From the NCBI RefSeq assembly GCF_016899425.1, contig NZ_CP045994.1, positions 1,426,001-1,490,000 on the forward strand: 64,000 nt of DNA. The letters are read 5' to 3'. This DNA comes from Burkholderia sp. MS389 (lineage in GTDB: Bacteria > Pseudomonadota > Gammaproteobacteria > Burkholderiales > Burkholderiaceae). The notes beneath the pieces were generated by a model. That model made no database searches, was not told the DNA's origin, and worked only from the letters and a program-made list of their open reading frames with translations. Positions 37,720-45,877 of the stretch are shown in pieces. Both the position numbers and the translations under genes were made by a program. Numbering within the stretch: the stretch's first letter is position 1; every line of letters starts with the position of its first letter.

Positions 37720-38325
37720 ATGAGCCTCTACGCACTCAAACCCAAATTCCAGAACCGTCTGCGCCCGTTCGCGAATTCGCTGGCCGAACGCGGCGTCACG
37801 GCCAACCAGGTCACGCTGTTCGCGGCCGGCGGCTCGATCGTCGTCGGCGCGCTCGCCGGGCTCGGCGTATTCGCCCGCGCGCTGTTCCTGCTGATTCCGC
37901 TGTGGCTGTTCGCGCGGATGGCGCTCAACGCGATCGACGGGATGCTCGCGCGCGAGCACGGGCAGAAGAGCACGCTCGGCGCGTACCTGAACGAGCTGGG
38001 CGACATCGTGTCCGACGTCGCGCTCGTGCTGCCGTTCCTCGCGATTCCCGCGTTCGCGCCGGCGGACGTCTGGCTGTTCGCGCTGACGGCGGTGATCGTC
38101 GAATGCGCGGGGCTGATCGGCCCGCTCGTCGGCGCGACGCGCCGCTACGACGGCCCGTTCGGCAAGAGCGACCGGGCGCTGGCCCTCGGCGCGTTCGCGC
38201 TGTGGATCGGCCTCGGCTTCCCGGTCGGCGGTGTCGCCGCGTGGCTGTGGCGGCTGTTGATCGTGCTGTCGATCGTGACGGCGGTGCGGCGCGTGCAGGC
38301 CGGCGTCGCCGAAGCGGGCCGCTGA
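37720..38325 (+). CDS. ynbA: CDP-alcohol phosphatidyltransferase (YnbA type)
   Basis: A 201-residue inner-membrane enzyme that moves a phosphatidyl-type group from a CDP-lipid to an alcohol. The catalytic motif reads DGMLAREHGQKSTLG with AYLNELGDIVSD following: the first Asp of the usual G-x3-D-x3-D is Asn, as I recall also for E. coli YnbA, while the catalytic last Asp is kept. Six hydrophobic segments surround it. The alcohol acceptor is unknown. It leads an operon with the hydrolase-methyltransferase and PAP2-phosphatase genes and is divergent from the acyltransferase and ynbB-like genes. Confidence 0.85.
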   Translation: MSLYALKPKFQNRLRPFANSLAERGVTANQVTLFAAGGSIVVGALAGLGVFARALFLLIPLWLFARMALNAIDGMLAREHGQKSTLGAYLNELGDIVSDVALVLPFLAIPAFAPADVWLFALTAVIVECAGLIGPLVGATRRYDGPFGKSDRALALGAFALWIGLGFPVGGVAAWLWRLLIVLSIVTAVRRVQAGVAEAGR

Positions 38326-38382
38326 CGGGCCGCGCCGGAGGGCGGCGCCACATGATTCGAATAACGAAACGAGAGAGATCGC

Positions 38383-40152
38383 ATGAACGCACGCACGGCC
38401 CGTGAGGCCGACTTCATCACGCACGACGGCGCAACGCTGTTCTATCGCCACTGGCCCGCGACGGGCCCGCGCTGCCGCGGCGCGATCGTGCTGCTGCATC
38501 GCGGCCACGAACACTCGGCGCGCGTCGCGCACCTCGTCGACGAGCTCGACCTGCCGGATTTCGCGTTTTTTGCGTGGGACGCACGCGGCCACGGCCGCTC
38601 GCCGGGCGCGCGCGGCTACAGCCCGAGCGCGGCCGCGTCGGTGCGCGACCTGCAGACCTTCGTCGAGCATATCCGCGACACGCACGGCATCGCGATCGAG
38701 GATGTCGCGGTGATTGGCCAGAGCGTCGGCGCGGTGCTCGCGGCGACCTGGGCGCACGATTACGCGCCGCCGATCCGCGCGCTCGTCGTCGCGTCGCCGG
38801 CCTTCCACATCAAGCTCTACGTACCGTTCGCGCGGCCAGGGCTGAGGCTGATGCACAAGCTGCGCGGGCTGTTCTACGTGAACAGCTACGTGAAGCCGAC
38901 ATTCCTCACGCACGACCCCGAGCGGATCGCGAGCTACGCGTCCGATCCGCTGATCACGCGGCCGATCGCGGTCAACATGCTGCTCGACCTGCACGATACC
39001 GCGCAGCGGATCGTCGCCGACGCGGCCGCGATCACCGTGCCGACCCAGTTGCTGATCTCGGGCGCCGACTGGGTCGTGCATCGCGGCCCGCAGGACCGTT
39101 TCTTCGAGCGGCTCGGCTCGGCGCGCAAGGAGCGCATCGTGCTGCCGGGCTTCTACCACGACACGCTCGGCGAGCGCGACCGCGCGCAGGCGCTCGCGCC
39201 GCTGCGTGCGTTCGTGCTGCGCGAGTTCGATGCGCCGAGCCCGCGCGTGTCGCTCGCCGATGCCGACCGCCGCGGCGCGTTCCACGACGAATACGCGGCG
39301 CTCGGCCGGCCGCCGGCCAACGTGTTCGCGCGGGCGTACTGGGCGCTCACGCGCGCCGGCCTGAAAGCCGGCGGCGCGCTGTCCGACGGCATCGCGCTCG
39401 GGTTGCGGCTCGGCTTCGATTCGGGCTCGACGCTCGACTACGTGTACCGCAATCGCGCGCAGGGGCGGTTCGGCATCGGCGCGCTGATCGACCGCACGTA
39501 TCTCGATTCGCCGGGCTGGGTCGGCATCCGCCAGCGCAAGGTGCATCTGCAGGAACTGATCGGCACGGCGATCGGCCGCCTGCGCGGGAACGGCACGCCG
39601 GTGCGGATCGTCGACATCGCGGCCGGCCACGGGCGCTACGTGCTCGACGCGATCGCGATGGCCGCCGAGCGCGACGGCGCGGCGCCCGACGACATCACGC
39701 TGCGCGACTACAGCCCGCCGAACGTCGAGGCCGGCCGCGTGCTGATCGCGCAGCGCGGCCTCGAGCCGATCGCGCGCTTCGAGCGCGGCGATGCGTTCGA
39801 CGAGGCGTCGCTCGCGACGCTCGAGCCGCGGCCGACGCTGGCGATCGTGTCGGGCCTGTACGAGCTGTTCGGCGAGAACGCGCTGATCGAGCGCTCGCTG
39901 CGCGGGCTCGCGCAGGCCGTGCCGCCGGGCGGCTATCTCGTCTATACGGGGCAGCCGTGGCATCCGCAGCTCGAATTCATCGCGCGCGCGCTGAACAATC
40001 ACCGCGGCGAGTCGACCTGGGTGATGCGCCGTCGTTCGCAAGCCGAAATGGACGAGCTCGTTGCGCGGGCGGGTTTCCGCAAGCTCGACCAGCGCATCGA
40101 CGAGATGGGCATCTTCACGGTCAGCCTTGCGCAGCGGGTCGACGCGTCATGA
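38383..40152 (+). CDS. ynbC: Alpha/beta hydrolase - methyltransferase fusion (YnbC type)
   Basis: A 589-residue two-domain protein. Residues ~1-285 form a monoacylglycerol-lipase-like hydrolase with LLHRGHEHSAR, nucleophile in VIGQSVGAVLAA, a candidate acid in SGADWVVH and His in GFYHDTLGE. Residues ~380-589 form a class I SAM methyltransferase with motif I IVDIAAGHGRYVLDA and acidic RDYSPPNVE. E. coli YnbC has the same fusion. It probably modifies the head group or acyl chains of the lipid made by the neighbouring enzymes. Its stop overlaps the next start by 4 bp. Confidence 0.85.
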   Translation: MNARTAREADFITHDGATLFYRHWPATGPRCRGAIVLLHRGHEHSARVAHLVDELDLPDFAFFAWDARGHGRSPGARGYSPSAAASVRDLQTFVEHIRDTHGIAIEDVAVIGQSVGAVLAATWAHDYAPPIRALVVASPAFHIKLYVPFARPGLRLMHKLRGLFYVNSYVKPTFLTHDPERIASYASDPLITRPIAVNMLLDLHDTAQRIVADAAAITVPTQLLISGADWVVHRGPQDRFFERLGSARKERIVLPGFYHDTLGERDRAQALAPLRAFVLREFDAPSPRVSLADADRRGAFHDEYAALGRPPANVFARAYWALTRAGLKAGGALSDGIALGLRLGFDSGSTLDYVYRNRAQGRFGIGALIDRTYLDSPGWVGIRQRKVHLQELIGTAIGRLRGNGTPVRIVDIAAGHGRYVLDAIAMAAERDGAAPDDITLRDYSPPNVEAGRVLIAQRGLEPIARFERGDAFDEASLATLEPRPTLAIVSGLYELFGENALIERSLRGLAQAVPPGGYLVYTGQPWHPQLEFIARALNNHRGESTWVMRRRSQAEMDELVARAGFRKLDQRIDEMGIFTVSLAQRVDAS

Positions 40153-41570
40153 GCGCGCTCGGCGGCGGCGCGGGTGTGGATGCGGACGCGAGCGGCGGTC
40201 TGGCCGAGCCGGCAGCCGGCGCGCGCGCCGCGTCGTTCGCGCTGCGCTTGTGCTGGCTCGCGGCGATGGGCGCCGTGTTCTTCTCGACGTACGGCTTCGC
40301 GAACTGGCTCGCCGCGCGCCGCGCCGCGGTGCCGACGTTCGCGTTCGGCTGGGAGCATGCGATCCCGTTCGTGCCGTGGACGATCGTGCCTTACTGGTCG
40401 ATCGACCTGCTGTATGCGCTGTCGTTCTTCTTCTGGACGCGCCGCGACGATCTGCTCGATCACGTGAAGCGGCTGCTGACCGTGCAACTGGTGTCGGTCG
40501 CGTGCTTCGTCGCGTGGCCGCTGCGCTTCGGCTTCGAGCGGCCCGACGCGGGCGGCGTGGCCGGCGCGCTGTTCACGCTGCTGATGGGCTTCGACAAGCC
40601 GTTCAACCAGGCGCCGTCGCTGCATATCGGGTTGCTCGTCGTGCTGTGGGCCGTCTATGCGAAGCACCTGCGCGGCACGTTCGCGCGCGTCGTGCTGCAT
40701 CTGTGGTTCGCGGCGATCGGCGTGTCGGTGCTGACGACTTATCAGCATCATGCGATCGACGTGCCGACCGGGGCGGCCGTCGGCTGTCTCGCGCTGTTCC
40801 TGTTTCCGCTGCGCGATGCCGCAGGCCGCTTGCCGGGCGCCGATGCGTCGCCGTCCGCCGCCGGTCGCGCGCTCGCGCGCCGCTATGCGTTAGGCGCCGC
40901 GCTGGTCGCGCTCGCGGCGCTGGCGTGCGTGGCGCGCGCGCCGGGCTGGGCGCTGGCGGCAGGGTGGGCCGCGCTGGCGCTCGCCTGTGTCGCATGGGCC
41001 TACCGGCGCGGCGCGCCCGGCGCGTTCCAGAAGGATGCGGACGGGCGGTTTCCGGTCTTCATGGGCTGGCTGCTCGCGCCGACGATCGCCGGCGCGTTCG
41101 TCAATTCGCGGCTGTGGACGTTCCGGCAGCCGGCGCCGGTGCGGATCGACGAGCGCGTGTCGATCGGCCGGACGCCGACGACGCGCGAGATCCGGCGCCA
41201 CGGCTTCACCGCGCTGGTCGACCTGACCGCCGAGATGCCGCGCTGGGCGGCGGCCGATGCGTCGCTCGCGTATGCGTGCGTGCCTCAGTTCGACCTCGTC
41301 GCGCCGACGGCGGCGCAGCTCGCGCAGGCCGTCGCGGCGCTCGATCGGCTGCACGGCGACGGGCGCGACGTGCTGGTCTGCTGCGCGCTCGGCTACGGAC
41401 GCAGCGTGCTGTGCGCGGCCGCGTGGCTCGCGGCGCGGCGCGGGCTGACGGATGCGCGCGACGCGCTGGCCTCGGTGCGCGCGGTCCGGCCGCGCGCGGT
41501 GTGGTCGGATGACGGCGTGGCCGTGCTGCAGCAGTGGATCGATCGCCGTCGCGATGCGGGGCGCGTGTGA
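40149..41570 (+). CDS. ynbD: PAP2 / dual-specificity phosphatase fusion (YnbD type)
   Basis: A 473-residue membrane protein. The N-terminal half has six helices and PAP2-like motifs (KPFNQAPSLHIGLLVV; TTYQHHAIDVPTG). The C-terminal ~140 residues are a cytoplasmic dual-specificity phosphatase domain with the P-loop CCALGYGRSVL (C-x5-R-S); the His that usually precedes the catalytic Cys is Cys. This architecture is that of E. coli YnbD. It should dephosphorylate a lipid phosphate, for example a phosphatidylglycerophosphate-like intermediate of the ynbA product. Its start and stop both overlap neighbouring genes. Confidence 0.85.
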   Translation: MSALGGGAGVDADASGGLAEPAAGARAASFALRLCWLAAMGAVFFSTYGFANWLAARRAAVPTFAFGWEHAIPFVPWTIVPYWSIDLLYALSFFFWTRRDDLLDHVKRLLTVQLVSVACFVAWPLRFGFERPDAGGVAGALFTLLMGFDKPFNQAPSLHIGLLVVLWAVYAKHLRGTFARVVLHLWFAAIGVSVLTTYQHHAIDVPTGAAVGCLALFLFPLRDAAGRLPGADASPSAAGRALARRYALGAALVALAALACVARAPGWALAAGWAALALACVAWAYRRGAPGAFQKDADGRFPVFMGWLLAPTIAGAFVNSRLWTFRQPAPVRIDERVSIGRTPTTREIRRHGFTALVDLTAEMPRWAAADASLAYACVPQFDLVAPTAAQLAQAVAALDRLHGDGRDVLVCCALGYGRSVLCAAAWLAARRGLTDARDALASVRAVRPRAVWSDDGVAVLQQWIDRRRDAGRV

Positions 41571-42022
41571 TGCGCGATCCGTCCGGCCCGTTCAGGATCG
41601 CCGCCGCGCGCGGCGCGCTCGATGCGGGTGCGTGGGCGATCGCGGTCGCGCTGGCCGCGGCCGGCGCGGGCGGATGGCTCGCGGCGGGCTGGCCGCCGGC
41701 GACGCTTGCCCGCGTGCTGCTGGCCGTCGTCAGCACCGGATCGGGGATCGCGGCGCTGTGGTACGCGGTGCGCGTCGAGATCGATCGGCGGCTGTTTGCC
41801 GCGCTGGCGCGGGCGGTGGACGGCGACGGGTCGGTCGATGCCGGGCTGGAGGCGCTCGACCGCGCGCTCGCCGATCTGGGCTGGATCGATACGACGAAGG
41901 CCGGGCGCACGCTCGACGCGCGCGTGCGCGGCGCGGTCGGGCTGTGCCGGGCCGCCGTGCTCGTCGCGGTCGTGCAGTGGCTCGTCGTCGGTATCGCGAT
42001 CGCGGTGTCGCCGATCGGCTAG
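41570..42022 (+). CDS. Small inner-membrane protein, last gene of the ynb-like operon
   Basis: A 150-residue protein with two N-terminal helices (ALDAGAWAIAVALAAAGAG; LARVLLAVVSTGSGIAALWY) and one C-terminal helix (AVLVAVVQWLVVGIAIAV). A soluble Asp/Ala-rich segment of ~60 residues lies between them. The start codon overlaps the ynbD stop (TGATG), tying it to the lipid operon. I do not recognise the family and propose no function beyond accessory membrane subunit. Confidence 0.65.
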   Translation: MRDPSGPFRIAAARGALDAGAWAIAVALAAAGAGGWLAAGWPPATLARVLLAVVSTGSGIAALWYAVRVEIDRRLFAALARAVDGDGSVDAGLEALDRALADLGWIDTTKAGRTLDARVRGAVGLCRAAVLVAVVQWLVVGIAIAVSPIG

Positions 42023-42038
42023 CGATGCATGCGATGCG

Positions 42039-43061
42039 TCATGCGCGGGCCGTCCGTTGCGTCCGCGTGCGCTTGGCCTCGTACATCGCCTGGTCCGCAT
42101 GCTCGATCAGCGCATTCATGTCGGTACCGTCCTCCGGCAGCATCGCGATGCCGACGCTGACGCCGAGCCGCAGCGGATGCCCGTCGAATTCGAACGGCTC
42201 GCCGACCTGCCGCGAGAGCCGCATGCTCTGCGTATGGGCATCGTCGCGGGTGCCGAGGTTCGGCAGGATCACCGCGAATTCGTCGCCGCCGACGCGCGCG
42301 ACCGTATCCGAGCGACGCACCGCGGCCTGCATCCGCATGGCGACCTCGCGCAGCGCGGCGTCGCCCGCGCGGTGGCCGAATTCGTCGTTGATCGGTTTCA
42401 GTCCGTCCATGTCGATGTTGAGAATGCCGAGCCGGCCGCTCGCGCGCAGCGTCGTGTGCATCGACTGGCGCAGGCGGTCGTAGAACAGCGCGCGGTTCGG
42501 CAAGCCCGTCAGCGCGTCGTGCGTCGCGCGCAGATAGAGTTCGTTCGCTTCGTTGCGGGCCGCGTGGAACATCGCGGCGGCGATCAGGTCGGCCATCAGC
42601 CGCAGCGTGGCCGCGTCGGCCGGCGAAAAGCCGTCGACGTCCGGCGACATCACCTTCAGCACGCCGACCGTCGTGTCGGCGTGCGTGAGCGGCATCACGA
42701 GCATCGAGCGCAGGCCGACCCGGCGGCACGCATCGCGATCGACGCGCGGGTCGGCTTCCGAATCGACGCAGTGCAGCAACTTGCCCTGCTGCACGCACAG
42801 GCCCGACAGGCTGCCCGAGCGCCGCAACCGTAGCCCGAGCATCCCGGCGGCCGTGCCCGACGCGGCGCGGTACACCATGTCGTCGCCTTCGGCGAATTCG
42901 ACCGCGGCGGCGCTCGCGCCGGTGAGCTGCGGCACCTGCTCGGCCACGTAGGCCATCACGCTGCCGAGGTCGAGGCCGAGTTTCGCGATTTCGGCTTGAG
43001 CGGCGATGATGCGCAGCAGCGTCCCGGCGGACGGGGTGGCGGCGTCGGCGATTTGATCCAA
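42039..43061 (-). CDS. GAF-GGDEF diguanylate cyclase
   Basis: A ~340-residue cytoplasmic enzyme making c-di-GMP. An N-terminal GAF domain (LLRIIAAQAEIAKLGLDLGSV to AARNEANEL) leads to a GGDEF domain with LTGLPNRALF, IDMDGLKPINDEFGHRAGD and intact active site RVGGDEFAVI. Five residues before GGDEF is RRSD, a candidate RxxD inhibitory I-site. The start is uncertain: I use TTG 43061 (MDQIADAATP) because GGAA precedes it and an inverted repeat lies just upstream; ATG 43136 and ATG 43259 are in frame but their codons lack coding character. Divergence from the cellulose operon makes BcsA and BcsE likely users of its product. Confidence 0.85.
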   Translation of the reverse strand: MDQIADAATPSAGTLLRIIAAQAEIAKLGLDLGSVMAYVAEQVPQLTGASAAAVEFAEGDDMVYRAASGTAAGMLGLRLRRSGSLSGLCVQQGKLLHCVDSEADPRVDRDACRRVGLRSMLVMPLTHADTTVGVLKVMSPDVDGFSPADAATLRLMADLIAAAMFHAARNEANELYLRATHDALTGLPNRALFYDRLRQSMHTTLRASGRLGILNIDMDGLKPINDEFGHRAGDAALREVAMRMQAAVRRSDTVARVGGDEFAVILPNLGTRDDAHTQSMRLSRQVGEPFEFDGHPLRLGVSVGIAMLPEDGTDMNALIEHADQAMYEAKRTRTQRTARA

Positions 43062-43079
43062 GTCAGTTTTCCGTGAAGA

Positions 43080-43103
43080 AAGTACGTCGCGCGGCGCGTA
43101 CTT
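43080..43103. repeat. Inverted repeat in the diguanylate cyclase leader
   Basis: AAGTACG and CGTACTT are exact reverse complements separated by ten bases. It lies 19 bp upstream of the proposed TTG start, placed to be an operator or a leader hairpin. Confidence 0.5.
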
Positions 43104-43271
43104 GCGGTAGCATACGCGCCGCTTGCGGCAGCGCATTCCGGGCGGTCCGCACGGAATGCAGGCGATGCCCGGCCAGCCGTATCGCGCCGGCAGTATGCCG
43201 TTCCAGCCGTCCGGCTGGCAACGGCGCAATTCTTGCCATTCACCCTTCCTGCTCGGCATTTCCGACCGAAT

Positions 43272-43331
43272 TGAGATTTTTTCGCCTCTCAGTCGCGAAT
43301 CACGGTAAGTTTTGTTCTATTTTTGAGATAG
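43272..43331. promoter_or_regulatory. AT-rich putative control region of the bcs operon with two inverted repeats
   Basis: TGAGA-N10-TCTCA (43272-43291) and CTAT-N7-ATAG (43317-43331) lie in the only AT-rich patch between the cyclase and bcsB. The rest of the 43062-43537 gap has no coding bias. No regulator can be named from these short sites. Confidence 0.35.
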
Positions 43332-43537
43332 TGTGACGAATGATGGGCGCCGGTGCCAGGCGTCCCTCAGCGCGACGAACCGGTCATTGAAGCATCCGCC
43401 GCGTCGTCCCGATAAATGCAATCAAGCCAGATATGAGGGGAAGCAGAGGGGATGTGCACTCACGGGCATAGCTGCTTTGCGCGCGTCGGTTGCGACGCGC
43501 AGGATGACCGGACGATCGTGACGACGCGGGGCCGCGC

Positions 43538-45874
43538 ATGAAGCCGGCCGTGTCGCTGTTCGTCCTGGCGGCCGCGATGACCGGCGCTTTCCATACGGCC
43601 GCGCTGTCGGCCGCGCCGCTGCCGGCGGTGCCGGCCGCTGCGTCGACGGCCGCGGCCGCTCACGCGGCGGCGCCCGATGCGGCGCCAATCGCGGTGCCCG
43701 CGGCCGCGCCGGCGGCGGCCAGCGTCCCGGCCGCCGGCCTGCCGGCGACGACCGTGCGTGTGCCGTTCGCGTCGCTCGGCGCGTTCGATCCGCTGCGCCT
43801 GCGCGGCGCCGACGACGCCCGCACGATCAACGCCGGCGTGCGGCTCGACCGCGTGATCACCGGCGCACGCTTGCGCCTGACCTACGCGTATTCGCCGTCG
43901 CTGGTCTTTGCGCTGTCGCACCTGAAGGTGTCGGTGAACGGCGAGGTGGTTGCGACCGTCCCGTTCGACGCCGCGCGCGCGGGCCGCACGGTCACGCAAG
44001 AGATCCCGATCGATCCGCGCTACTTTTCCGATTTCAACCAGATCGGCCTGCGCCTGATCGCGCATTACACGCTCGACCATTGCGAGGATCCGACGAACTC
44101 GGCGCTGTGGGCCGACGTGAGCCCGACGAGCGAGCTGATCCTCGACGAATCGCCGGTGCGCCTGCCGAACGATCTCGCGCTGCTGCCCGCGCCGTTCTTC
44201 GACCGGCGCGACAACGGCCGCGTGCGGCTGCCGTTCGTGCTGCCGGCCACGCCCGATTCGGCGACGCTGCGCAGCGCGGGCGTGCTCGCGTCGTGGTTCG
44301 GCGCGCTGGCCGACTACCGGCATGCGCGCTTCCCGGTGTCGACCGCGCTGCCGGCCGACGATCAGGCCGTCGTGGTCGGCACGGTCGCGACGCTGCCGGC
44401 CGGTCTCGCGCTGCCGCCCGTGAACGGCCCGCTGCTCGCGGTCGCCGACAACCCGGCCGCGCCGGGCCGCAAGCTGCTGGTCGTCACGGGCCGCACGGCG
44501 GCCGAGGTCGACGACGCGGTCGCGACGCTCGTGCTCGGCCGCGCGGCGCTGTCGGGGCCGGCGGCGGCGGTCGCGCACGTCGATCTCGGCGCGCCGCGCA
44601 AGCCGTACGACGCGCCGCGCTGGCTGCCGGTGAACCGGCCGATCGCGTTCCGCGAACTCGTGAACGACCCGCGCCAGCTGGAAGTGCGCGGCACGACGCC
44701 CGACGCGATCCGGCTGAACCTGCGCGTGCCGGCCGATCTGCATTCGTGGAACGGCGCGGGCGTGCCGATCACCTTGCGCTACCGCTACACGGCGCCGACC
44801 GTGCAGGACAATTCGACGCTCGCGGTCGAGATCAACGATCAGCTCGTGAAGTCGTACCGGCTCGGGCCGGCCCAGGCGGAGGACGCGCACGGCCGCATGC
44901 AGTTGCCGTTGCTGTCGGTGCCGGAAGGGCGCGTGACGAGCGACGTCGACATTCCCGCGTTCCGCGTCGGAAGCGGCAACCAGCTGCAGTTCCGCTTCAC
45001 GCTCGATTCGCAGAAGACGGGCCTGTGTTCGAGCACGGCCACCGAGCCGCAGCGCGCGGCGATCGATCCCGATTCGACGATCGACTTCTCGCACTTCGTC
45101 CATTACGCGCAATTGCCGAACCTCGCGTTCTTCGCGAACAGCGGCTTCCCGTTCACCCGCTTCGCCGACCTGTCGCAGACGGCCGTCGTGATGCCCGACC
45201 GGCCGTCGCCGCAGGAGCTCGAGGCCTATCTGACGATGCTCGGCCACATGGGCGAATGGACCGGCTTCCCGGCGCTGCGCGTGCAGGTCGCGCGGCCCGG
45301 CGACGTCGCCGCGCTGTCCGGGCACAAGGACCTGCTCGTGATCGACGGCTCGCCCGCGTCGCCGCTGCTCGCGCAGTGGCGCACGGCGCTGCCGCTCGCG
45401 ATCGGCGAGCAGGGCGCGGCCGGCGGCGCGGGCACGACGCGCGTCGCGTTCACGGTGAAGGAGCGCTGGCGCAACGGCGTGGGCGTCGCCGACGGCGGTG
45501 CGCACATCGAACAGGCGGGCCCGCTCGCGGCGCTCGCCGGTTTCGAGCTGCCGGGCAGCCGCGGTCGCAGCGTCGTCGCGCTGACCGCGACCGGCCAGCC
45601 GCGTCTCGGCGATCTGCTCGACGTGTTCGAGAACGCCGGGCTCGTGTCGCAACTGCAGGGCGACCTCGCGCTGGTGCGGCCGGGGCAGGTCGACAGCCTG
45701 CGGGTCGGCGAGCCTTACGTGGTCGGCTTCGTGCCGTGGTATGCGCGCGTATGGACGGAGGCGGCGCGGCATCCGGTCGTGCTCGGCGCGGTCGGCGTCG
45801 TCGCGGGGCTCTTGCTCGCGCTCGGCGTGTTCAGCGTGCTGCAGCGAATCGCCGCGCGTCGACGGGGGATGTAA
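43538..45874 (+). CDS. bcsB: Cellulose synthase periplasmic subunit BcsB
   Basis: A 778-residue membrane-anchored periplasmic protein that guides the glucan from BcsA through the periplasm. The signal peptide (VSLFVLAAAMTGAFHTAALS) is followed by an Ala/Pro-rich linker and two carbohydrate-binding/flavodoxin-like repeats (VRVPFASLGAFDPLRLRG; LDHCEDPTNSALWADVSPTS; FVHYAQLPNLAFFANSGFPF). A C-terminal helix (HPVVLGAVGVVAGLLLALGVF) anchors it next to BcsA. It is first of nine closely spaced bcs genes, although bcsA comes seventh. Confidence 0.9.
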   Translation: MKPAVSLFVLAAAMTGAFHTAALSAAPLPAVPAAASTAAAAHAAAPDAAPIAVPAAAPAAASVPAAGLPATTVRVPFASLGAFDPLRLRGADDARTINAGVRLDRVITGARLRLTYAYSPSLVFALSHLKVSVNGEVVATVPFDAARAGRTVTQEIPIDPRYFSDFNQIGLRLIAHYTLDHCEDPTNSALWADVSPTSELILDESPVRLPNDLALLPAPFFDRRDNGRVRLPFVLPATPDSATLRSAGVLASWFGALADYRHARFPVSTALPADDQAVVVGTVATLPAGLALPPVNGPLLAVADNPAAPGRKLLVVTGRTAAEVDDAVATLVLGRAALSGPAAAVAHVDLGAPRKPYDAPRWLPVNRPIAFRELVNDPRQLEVRGTTPDAIRLNLRVPADLHSWNGAGVPITLRYRYTAPTVQDNSTLAVEINDQLVKSYRLGPAQAEDAHGRMQLPLLSVPEGRVTSDVDIPAFRVGSGNQLQFRFTLDSQKTGLCSSTATEPQRAAIDPDSTIDFSHFVHYAQLPNLAFFANSGFPFTRFADLSQTAVVMPDRPSPQELEAYLTMLGHMGEWTGFPALRVQVARPGDVAALSGHKDLLVIDGSPASPLLAQWRTALPLAIGEQGAAGGAGTTRVAFTVKERWRNGVGVADGGAHIEQAGPLAALAGFELPGSRGRSVVALTATGQPRLGDLLDVFENAGLVSQLQGDLALVRPGQVDSLRVGEPYVVGFVPWYARVWTEAARHPVVLGAVGVVAGLLLALGVFSVLQRIAARRRGM

Positions 45875-45877
45875 CGG

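Noticed and set aside
43062..43259. N-terminal extension of the diguanylate cyclase to ATG 43259
   Set aside because: The added residues are Cys/Arg/Pro-rich and not domain-like, no ribosome-binding site is seen, and a perfect inverted repeat lies within it, more consistent with a leader.
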